From NCBI GenBank assembly GCA_005223375.1, contig RXOD01004255.1:1-25180 (forward strand): a stretch of DNA of 25,180 nucleotides. The letters are read 5' to 3'. Below are positions 18,850-25,180 of the stretch, piece by piece (the stretch's first letter is position 1; each line of letters opens with the position of its first letter). The stretch is from Amoebophrya sp. AT5.2. Its lineage: Eukaryota; Sar; Dinophyceae; Syndiniales; Amoebophryaceae. The notes under the pieces are model-generated. The model was given only the letters and a program-made list of their open reading frames with translations, was not told where the DNA came from and made no database searches. A program made the translations under genes and the position numbers.

Positions 18850-20167
18850 ATGGCGCCCTCCAGCCATCTTTCCAGCATGAAGAGCCAGGATTCGCACGGC
18901 GTCGGCGGCAAGGGCTCGGGCGCCGCGAAGTTTGCGCCGGGCCTCGTGAAGGTGGACGCCCAGGTGTTCCTCCGCATCGCCAAGCACGCAAAACAGAACT
19001 TTCCGAACTCGGCCTCGGGATCCCTCCTGGGCCTGGACGACGGCCGCTCGACCCGAGTCACGAACTCCTTCGCCTACAAGGTGCGGCGGGAGGACGAGGG
19101 GCAAAACGAGTTTCTGAAATACCAGTACTCAATGCTGCAGGCAATCGAAGAAGTGCGCGGAGACGCAAACGCGGTGGGCTGGTATCCCTATTCCGTTTTG
19201 CGATAAAACGATCGATAGCGATACTCGGCTCTCGTTTGTCTGAGCGATCATCCGATGACGATCGATCAGAAAGGAATTAGAAATGGAACGAACCGATGTA
19301 CATGTGTGCGGATGGGCGAAAAATCGCAATTCGAATATATTGATTTCTGTTTTAGCTGCATGGATCGTTCGACCAGGTACGAGTCGACGGCCCAGGGCAA
19401 CTTTTTGAGCGAGGCGTTGATCGAGAACCAGTACCAGTTCCAGAAGGAGGTGCCGACCGCCGTGGTGCTGGTGTACGATCCCGCGAAAATTTCCTTCAAG
19501 GCCTTCCGCCTCACCGACAAGGCCATGAAGCAGCGAACCAACGGCGACGGCGAGGACGAGGTATAGTAATTCTTTTTACGAAGAAGCAGCGGTTTGTTCT
19601 TGTTGGTCTTTCGTCGATATTTATTTTAGAAGAAAACACAATGCACCCTTCGGCTTCGCCAGTAGACAGCGCCTCCACCTTTTAAATGAATACAACAAAA
19701 TCGCAAACTCCCCCCAGGACCCGTTCGTCGACTTTCCTTCCAAGGACCTCCTCGAGGAGGTTTCTGTGTACGTGCACTGTTCGCCGCTGGTGGAGACTTT
19801 GCTGCTGCAGATGGGGAACACTTCTTCGTTCGAATCTGCGTTCGACGTGGACGCGAACCTGCCCACGATGGAGCGGAACCTGTCGCTGCTTCTCGAGTCG
19901 CTGGAGGAGTTGTCGCTCCAGCAGCGCGAGATGCACATGTACGAGCGGCTGACAAAGCAGCAGCGGGACAAGCAGCAGAAGAACCAGCGGGTACCAAAAA
20001 CGCTGGACACTTTGAACCTCACCCAGCAGATCCAGACCCACTGCGCGGGGGTAAACGCGACGGCGAAGGACACCTTCGGGAAACTCTTCCTGCTAGACGC
20101 GAAAGCCGCGGACGAAGACAAACTGTCGAAGGTGCGCAGCGTCATCTCCAAACTGGGGGGAGCGTAA
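18850..20167 (+). CDS. EIF3H: translation initiation factor eIF3 subunit h, 3 exons
   Basis: Exons 18850-19193, 19371-19560, 19670-20167 (1,032 nt, 343 residues; human eIF3h is about 350). eIF3h is a non-catalytic MPN-domain subunit of the eIF3 complex that helps load mRNA and initiator tRNA on the 40S ribosome. Matches to the family: VKVDAQVFLRIAKHAKQNFP with GSLLGLDD early in the MPN domain; AVGWYPYST, where active JAMM enzymes carry metal-binding His (here Pro/Tyr, so MPN-minus); VLVYDPAKISFKAFRLTDKA; and a C-terminal helical part with LTKQQRDKQQKNQR and LTQQIQTHC...GKLFLLDAKAAD. The start is ATG in CCAGCATGG. The first intron is non-canonical. Confidence 0.93.
19194..19370 (+). other. eIF3h intron 1 (177 nt), non-canonical
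   Basis: Placed by protein conservation: the family motif GWYxS..x..G is restored as GWYPYSTRYEST only if a TTC repeat (19191-19193 and 19368-19370) marks the join. The ends are then not GT-AG. A GT-AG alternative (19182-19355, good pyrimidine tract at TTTCTGTTTTAG) is in frame but destroys GWY. It contains ACGATCGAT twice (19208, 19259). Confidence 0.62.
19561..19669 (+). other. eIF3h intron 2 (109 nt, GT-AG)
   Basis: Donor GTATAG (GAG|GTATAG), acceptor AGTAGACAG. The join reads GDGEDE-RLHLLNEYNKIANS. Of the nearby AGs, only this one gives frame 2. Confidence 0.65.
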
Positions 20168-20761
20168 GTAAGGGGGGGGAACGGATTGGGTTGATTGTGG
20201 TCCTGAGGTGCTGGTGGGGCGCACCGATGCGGGTTTCGTCGTTGAGAGAGCGGAGACGAAGCGATCAAAACCTATCAGCCGATTCGGGGCGAGGAAACTG
20301 TGACTGACGATGAAAACAGGAATATTTAAACCGGACTCGATGAATAAAGCCCGCGAATGAGAACGAAACACAGATTTTAAAAACGAAGTTCGGCACTGGA
20401 AGCGGCACCGCTGAACGCCAACGTCAAACCCGTGCGACCGGCGACAAAATGTGATATATTGCGCGATCAGAATCAGATTATTTGAGGCTGTGGAATTCAG
20501 AAACTGCAGTGGTCGCAGCGCGGGGCTGCCACTTCTTTCTGCTAGCGAGAAGGCTTCGCAGAAGGAACAGGCAGCCCTCCCCGATTTAAGCTGGATTTTA
20601 TTTTTATCGGCGGTTGCTTTCGTTTATGATGAGAGCTAGTAGAGTTTTGCTGTCGAGAGAGAGATGCTTCTCGTCCGCGGAGAGTTCTTCCATAAGACAT
20701 ACGTAGTACAGAAGTTTGAGAATCTACTCCCACCTTGTTGCCCCATTGCCTGTACTCTACC
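20168..20761. other. intergenic region between genes C and D
   Basis: No gene seen. The small open frame at 20451-20639 is unconvincing. It includes the 3' flank of eIF3h and the upstream region of gene D. No recognisable regulatory signal. Confidence 0.45.
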
Positions 20762-22486
20762 ATGAGTGAAGAGATCGGGAACTCGCGGGCGAGCGATGCG
20801 CCGCCGCCGGCGCCGCCGCCGGCAGATTTTGAGGGCGAAGCGGTCGCCGGGGGAGACGAGCAAGCACCAGTACCAGGAAAGGATCCGAAAGCCTACGACC
20901 CAGACGAGCTGGAGCAGTACGTGCGGGAGCGAACCCGCATCGCCGACGAGAAAGCCAAGCAGGGCCAGATTGCGTTTGTGAAGGAAGAGAAGGGGGCGGA
21001 GGGCTCCTTAGAGCGCTCCTTGATGGACGGCGACGACTTCAAAACCGAAATCAAAGAAACGGGCGTGGCGCCAGAAAGCTTCACCACGGGGAGATGGTCC
21101 GTATCAGCGAGCTTTTCCCAGTTTCGATCTAGGATGTTTGTTGTACTGGTTGCGCGACGAATGGTCGTGAGGCTTTTCTTCCAAGCGCTTACTCCTACTA
21201 GCTGCTTGTAAATCTACGACATACAAAAATTTTTCTCAGATGCATCGATTGTGGGATTGTGGCACTTTTCATCTACATCCTCCTGATCAGGTACAAGTTT
21301 TTGAATTTTTCGGGGAGTTGTTTTGTGTACGTGCACAATCTGACTCGCGACATCACTGCCGTCCGCCCGGAGAACTACCACGAGCCTTCTGCCGAGGAGC
21401 TCGAGCGCGAGCGCAAAAAAGGGCTGCCGCTCACGCTCCTCATCCCCAACGAACTGGACAAGATCTACAACCAAAAAAAAAAAATTCCCCTCGTGTACTG
21501 CACCGAGGAGACGCAGGAGAAGATAAGGAAATTTTGCGAGTACGGCCGCGGGCACGTAGTGGAGACGGGGCTGCTGAAGTTAAGGAGGGGATCAACCCAT
21601 TTGCCTGGACATCCTTGTGGGAGTGGCGCTCTTGGAGGGTGTTAGGTAGCTGGTCTCGTATGATGTGCCACAGGCGACGGGCTGTGTTGTCTTGTATTTG
21701 GTCTCGTAGTTCGTCTCATATTTTGTCTTGTATTTGGTCGTGGTGTGCTCTCCTACGCTAGGGAGGAAGCTGGCGGTGCAAAGTGACAAGCAGGAGGCGC
21801 CGAGAATGTTCTGCGTTGTCTCGTATCGCGTCTGGTATTTTGTCTCGTATTTGGTCTCAACAACACCCGAACGAGCAACACGCCAGAAATGCCGCTAAAA
21901 ATGGGTTTTTCACCCCTCTAATGAAGCGGGTGTCGGAATTCGGGATGGAAAGGGCGAGGACGGCGATCGTGAACGCGATGCGGTACGGCATGTACCTGGT
22001 GATCGAGATTCCCCTGCACGTCTGCGACTTCCGAGAAAAAATCTGCGCCCGGAAGTGGGAACCCTACTTCCCCATCGAAATCTTCGACTACAAAGGCTGC
22101 GACGAAAACAACCCGGTGAAGAAAAAAATCTACCGCCCAGAAGACATGGAAGCGAACAACCAGTGCGTAGTGCGGAAGGGCTTCCAGGTACTACTACCCA
22201 TAAGTAAAAGCTTGGTTGTATTCGATGTTGTGACGGTGATAGCGCTCGGGAGCGGTACTTATAATAAATTTTTTGGAAGAACTGGTACAGCCCCGTAGTC
22301 CTACTGGTCGTGGTGCTAGGTACGACTTCCTATGAGCGGATAAAAGAAACGGCCCACAACGAACAGGTAGTTGTCACGCTGTGCTACGATAACCAGAATT
22401 ATCAGATGAGCTCGATGCGTCTGGACGATTGTCGCTCGAAGATCCCGAATTTCGAGCTGATGGAGGTAGTCAGGTGTCGTGGATGA
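20762..22486 (+). CDS. gene D, unknown protein with WW-like segment, 4 exons
   Basis: Exons 20762-21093, 21318-21579, 21927-22187, 22280-22486 (1,062 nt, about 353 residues; slight boundary shifts give up to 356). The start is ATG in CTACCATGAG. The N-terminal 100 residues are acidic, Pro/Ala-rich and charged (APPPAPPPADFEG; DELEQYVRERTRIADEKAKQ). Then comes SCFVYVHNLTRDITAVRPENY, whose Y.HN..T...T..RP spacing resembles a WW domain with its Trp replaced. Next are charged alpha/beta segments (LTLLIPNELDKIYNQKKKIP; ERARTAIVNAMRYGMYLVIE) and a C-terminal part with a hydrophobic PVVLLVVVLGTT strand. Family not recognised. A further intron at the GAG|GTAGTC near 22464 and a longer protein cannot be excluded. 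Confidence 0.6.
21094..21317 (+). other. gene D intron 1 (224 nt), GGGGAG direct repeat
   Basis: GGGGAG occurs at 21088-21093 and 21312-21317. Removing 224 nt joins frame 2 to frame 1 and gives SFTTG-SCFVYVHN. The available GT-AG pairs fail: the donor at 21097 with the TTTTCTCAG acceptor makes a TGA. No TTA...TAA inverted ends seen. The hydrophobic open stretch at 21241-21300 (CGIVALFIYILLI) would then be intronic. Confidence 0.6.
21580..21926 (+). mobile_element. introner in gene D (347 nt), TSD TGAAG
   Basis: Starts TTAAGGAGGGGATCAACCCA and ends TGGGTTTTTCACCCCTCTAA, a close copy of the ends of the gene B element. Perfect TGAAG copies lie at 21575-21579 and 21922-21926. Removing 347 nt joins frame 1 to frame 0: TGLLK-RVSEFGMERA. 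Internal TCTCGTATTT-type repeats lie at about 21649-21740 and 21816-21860, and GGAGGCGCCGAGAATGTT is shared with the gene A element at 10663. Confidence 0.86.
22188..22279 (+). other. gene D last intron (92 nt, GT-AG)
   Basis: Donor GTACTA, acceptor TTTTTTGGAAG. It joins KGFQ to NWYSPVVLL in phase 0. The nearby GGTACAG acceptor at 22290 would give a frame with an early stop. Confidence 0.6.
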
Positions 22487-23010
22487 CAAACTTGAAAAAG
22501 ATTGTTTTCAGCGCCGTCAGAGGCAGCTTCTAAAGATTTTCGTCGCAGCAACTGACAGGGGGACCTGCTCCTGCAAGAAGCTACTGCATACAACACCGGG
22601 GAGAGTCTATCGATCAAAGCGGAAAATGATCGGAATGCTTGGAAAAATGGGAGCTGTTGTTCTAAAGATCGAAAGTACATCTGACAAAATTGCACTAGTT
22701 GGACTGGTTCCTGTTCCTCCGTCCCCTGAAGTGCATTCGTTTGTGAGGCGTCGTTGCTCCAGGTTCAACTTATTCACTTTCTCTCTTGACGATGCATTCT
22801 TACTTTGAGGATGGTCTCTCTATCTATTGTATCGATGTTGATCATCAGCGCTCGGAGTCGGAGGACCGCTGGATAGGAGCAAGTCGTTCGTCATCATCGA
22901 TTGTCTTCACTCCGTAATTGGGCACAGCCCCGCCGAGCATTTTAGCTCCCGCGCCGGAGGTTTGTTGCCAGTAGGCTGTTTCCGCTCGTTTTCATGGTTT
23001 GTGGCTCCCG
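22487..23010. other. intergenic region between genes D and E
   Basis: An open frame at 22479-22808 exists but has no gene-like composition and overlaps the end of D. No other feature recognised. An exon of D or a 5' UTR of E could be here. Confidence 0.4.
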
Positions 23011-24210
23011 ATGTGGTGCCGGTTCTCGACGGAAGACCAAGAGCACCTACAACAGCAGGCCGTCACTCCGAATTACCACGACGTCTTCAATTACGGTGAT
23101 TTTTCAGCGGATCATTTGATTGGCCGCGCGCCGCATCAGCAGCAGCCCCGGAACAGAGCATCTCGCGCCAAGGGCAGGCGAGGAGTGTACAGCCACCACA
23201 TGGACGCGCCGCTGTACATGCGGGGACCTTCTCCCCCCATCAACCCGAAGGCCGTCAGCTACGCGGAATACAACTACCTAGCTGGTGGTGGTGCGGGGGC
23301 CTCCTCGAGGACGGTGCCGGGGCGGTACCAGGAGCACGAACAGTGCGTGCAAAATCCGTACGCACACAGCTTTTCGAAGAACGGCCGACTCACGGCCGGC
23401 GCGGGGGCTCCAGAAGGAGGTGCAGGAGGACAGCACCACCAGCACCAGCATCATCAGCCTCCGGCGGCGGGAACCGGAACCAGCCGCGCTCAACATCATG
23501 ATCCGTCCGCCGCCCTGCGTGCGGAAGCGGACAGGAATTACCTGGCCGGCATTGCCTTGGCAGGAGCGTCTTCTTCCTCAAACTACCCAGCCCGAAAGGC
23601 CTCCTCCGAGGATTCCATGGATTCCCTCCACGGCTTCGTGTCATCCCGGCGAAAATCGTTTTTCCGAAATCAGAAGGACAGTTGTGCCGCGTCGACGGTG
23701 CTTCCGGCCCCCTCTATTCTGGACAGGGTAGAGGAGCTGCTCCCGGGCGACGGCAGTATCGCTGCAACGAGCGGAGGCTGTACTGCTTCGACTGGGGGCT
23801 CTGGCGCTCTACTGGAGCAGAGCAATGCAGGAAGTGCCGGGAATAAAACCGCTCCTGAAGAAGACTTGCTGCAGCGGACGAAGCAAACCGGAGTGCTGCC
23901 ACCGCCGCCGCGCGCGGGCGTCGGGGCGGGAAGAGGAGCGCAGCCGGGGAGCGAGAGCGGGAAAAGTTTGTCCCTCCAGCCGTCGAAGGAGGCATTGCTC
24001 ACGTTGCTGCAGAAAACGGTGAGCGTGGGAATGACCATGGAAGAGATCGAGCTGCCGCACGCGCGGGAAAAAGCCTTCAAACTGCTCCGAACGCGGGTGC
24101 ACCCGGACAAACATCTGTTAAGTGGGGATTTGAAGTGTCGCAGGAAAATCAAACAGTTTTTAGCTGGTTTTTCGGAGCACACGGGGGTGGCGGTCGACGT
24201 CGGGCAATAG
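23011..24210 (+). CDS. gene E, low-complexity protein with C-terminal J-like motif
   Basis: A single open exon of 399 residues. First in-frame ATG is at 23011 (an upstream TTG at 22999 is also in frame). The bulk is disordered: His/Gln-rich (GGQHHQHQHHQPPA, near 23430), Gly/Ala/Ser-rich, Pro-rich (VLPPPPRAGVGAGRG). The last ~70 residues look folded: MEEIELPHAREKAFKLLRTR then VHPDKH (His-Pro-Asp at residues 364-366) then KCRRKIKQFLAGFSEHTG. HPD is the J-domain signature that stimulates Hsp70 ATPase, but the usual YxxLgl helix I is not evident, so this is J-like at best. Possible role as an Hsp70 co-factor is inference. Confidence 0.65.
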   Translation: MWCRFSTEDQEHLQQQAVTPNYHDVFNYGDFSADHLIGRAPHQQQPRNRASRAKGRRGVYSHHMDAPLYMRGPSPPINPKAVSYAEYNYLAGGGAGASSRTVPGRYQEHEQCVQNPYAHSFSKNGRLTAGAGAPEGGAGGQHHQHQHHQPPAAGTGTSRAQHHDPSAALRAEADRNYLAGIALAGASSSSNYPARKASSEDSMDSLHGFVSSRRKSFFRNQKDSCAASTVLPAPSILDRVEELLPGDGSIAATSGGCTASTGGSGALLEQSNAGSAGNKTAPEEDLLQRTKQTGVLPPPPRAGVGAGRGAQPGSESGKSLSLQPSKEALLTLLQKTVSVGMTMEEIELPHAREKAFKLLRTRVHPDKHLLSGDLKCRRKIKQFLAGFSEHTGVAVDVGQ

Positions 24211-24486
24211 GTAAAAAACTGACGTTATTGTAGCGGCTGATGGATCGTTCTCTTGCAGTGGTTGCTCTTTCTTCTGTGGTTCATTCTCAGGCGGCGGGTA
24301 TTTCTCAGGGTCGGGTGAAGCTGGCGGCTCGACAGCTAGTGTCGCGGTGCCCGTGGTTTCGTAAAATCAGGGACGGCCTGGTTTCTTTTCTCTGTTCTTC
24401 AAAGAGGAGGACTGCACGCCAGCACTAGAACAAACTTAGTTTTAGTAAAACTCTTCCGCACATGCACAACTCGTTCCCCGCTTTTA
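24211..24486. other. short region between genes E and F
   Basis: A 62-codon frame at 24240-24428 could be an upstream exon of gene F but is not supported by anything else. A TTTTCCGACCGCAG acceptor-like string at 24490-24503 leaves the start of F open. Confidence 0.35.
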
Positions 24487-25180
24487 ATGTTTTCCGACCG
24501 CAGTCGAGCGACGGCCTTATTCCAAAATTTGGAGAAGTTTTACAACGACTGCCTGAAGGACGATGGGTCAGATTCCGATGACTGGGTTTCGTATCACGAC
24601 GAGGGAGAGGCATCGGATGAGGAGGCGGATCACGATGGTGGAGATGGCTTTGCAAGTGGCGACGGTGCGATTGGTGTCACAACTGCTTCGAACGACCAAG
24701 CGATCGACCCAGATCCGAAAAAGGAGGGCGAGACGAAGGTGGTCGTGCGAGATGAAGATGAAAGTGCGCGGTGTGCTGGGCAGCCCCTGTCCGCGGAGGA
24801 CGTGGACGCTTTCGCATCCAATTCATTCGCCGAGGAACAGGGCCGCCCCGTGCTACCGCGAGGGGTTCCCGAATCTGTTTTCCGCGCCTCTACACCCCTG
24901 ACCGCGGTGTTCCCGAAAGCGAAGAGCGCCAGCTTTTTGCGGAAGCAGATGGGCGGTGCTGGCCCCGCGCAGACCGAGATCCCGGAGGCGGATTCGGAGG
25001 CGAAAGTTCAGAACGTGGTGGGAGAACCGCGGCGCTCGCGACGGCGGGCCGGAGGGGCGGGGAGGGCGGGCAGTGGCAGCAAAGTTGTTTCCCGAGACGG
25101 CTCCGTGTCGCGTCGCAGCCGTGGTGGTCAGAACGACCACCGCAGCAAGAGCAGGAGCAGTAGCTGGAGCCTGCCGGCGG
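24487..25180 (+). CDS. gene F, acidic/Arg-Ser-rich protein, 3' partial
   Basis: An open frame of 231 codons from ATG at 24487 to the end of the window with no stop. The N-terminal part is acidic (LKDDGSDSDDWVSYHDEGEA, near 24556-24615, then EEADHDGGDG). Next are mixed charged residues (KKEGETKVVVRDEDE), then a basic Arg/Ser/Gly-rich tail (PRRSRRRAGGAG; SVSRRSRGG; RSKSRSSSWS). No fold recognised; the tail resembles SR-type or nucleic-acid-binding disordered regions. An acceptor-like CAG at 24501-24503 means the ATG may be in an intron and the exon may start at 24504. Confidence 0.55.
   Translation, partial: MFSDRSRATALFQNLEKFYNDCLKDDGSDSDDWVSYHDEGEASDEEADHDGGDGFASGDGAIGVTTASNDQAIDPDPKKEGETKVVVRDEDESARCAGQPLSAEDVDAFASNSFAEEQGRPVLPRGVPESVFRASTPLTAVFPKAKSASFLRKQMGGAGPAQTEIPEADSEAKVQNVVGEPRRSRRRAGGAGRAGSGSKVVSRDGSVSRRSRGGQNDHRSKSRSSSWSLPA

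Noticed and set aside
21241..21300. Transmembrane helix CGIVALFIYILLI in gene D
   Set aside because: It falls inside the 224-nt interval removed by the GGGGAG junction, and no GT-AG pair includes it in frame without a stop.
10663..21926. piggyBac-like elements with TTAA target sites
   Set aside because: Left ends do read TTAA in several copies, but right ends are CTAA or GTAA and the true matching flanks are 5-nt repeats outside these bases.
1..25180. Bacterial or viral origin
   Set aside because: Multiple introns, eIF3h, and absence of operon layout or ribosome binding sites indicate a nuclear eukaryotic genome.

Overview
The window looks like nuclear DNA of an alveolate protist, most likely a dinoflagellate-lineage organism. 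A parasitic syndinian of the Amoebophrya type is my best guess (about 0.6). The reasons are a giant multi-exon surface protein with Thr-rich linkers and a Cys-rich module ending SDAICEC that I associate with dinoflagellate proteins, GC-rich exons separated by more AT-rich introns, and many introns that lack GT-AG ends but carry terminal inverted repeats and short direct repeats. All supported genes are on the + strand.

Layout. (A) Before 48 to 15216: one very large gene, 5' end outside the window, 11 exons and about 3,960 residues. It ends in a C-terminal transmembrane helix. (B) 16009-18097: unknown soluble protein, 4 exons, 473 residues. (C) 18850-20167: translation initiation factor eIF3 subunit h, 3 exons, 343 residues, the only gene identified with high confidence. 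(D) 20762-22486: unknown acidic/charged protein with a WW-like segment, 4 exons, about 356 residues. (E) 23011-24210: low-complexity protein with a C-terminal J-like HPDK motif, 1 exon. (F) 24487 to beyond the end: acidic then Arg/Ser-rich protein, incomplete. The genes look unrelated in function.

The most notable content is the introns. About ten (seven in A plus one degenerate candidate, one in B, one in D) are 300-500 nt elements that start TTA, end TAA, have imperfect terminal inverted repeats, and are flanked by 5-nt direct repeats, several of them perfect (TCTTC, CAGAT, GAAGG, GAAGA, TGAAG). Removing one element plus one repeat copy restores the reading frame every time. They look like non-autonomous DNA-transposon-like introners. 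They coexist with ordinary short GT-AG introns (79-213 nt) and with non-canonical introns that have direct repeats but no clear inverted repeats. All exon joins were worked out by hand from frame, direct repeats and protein continuity; no transcript evidence was available.
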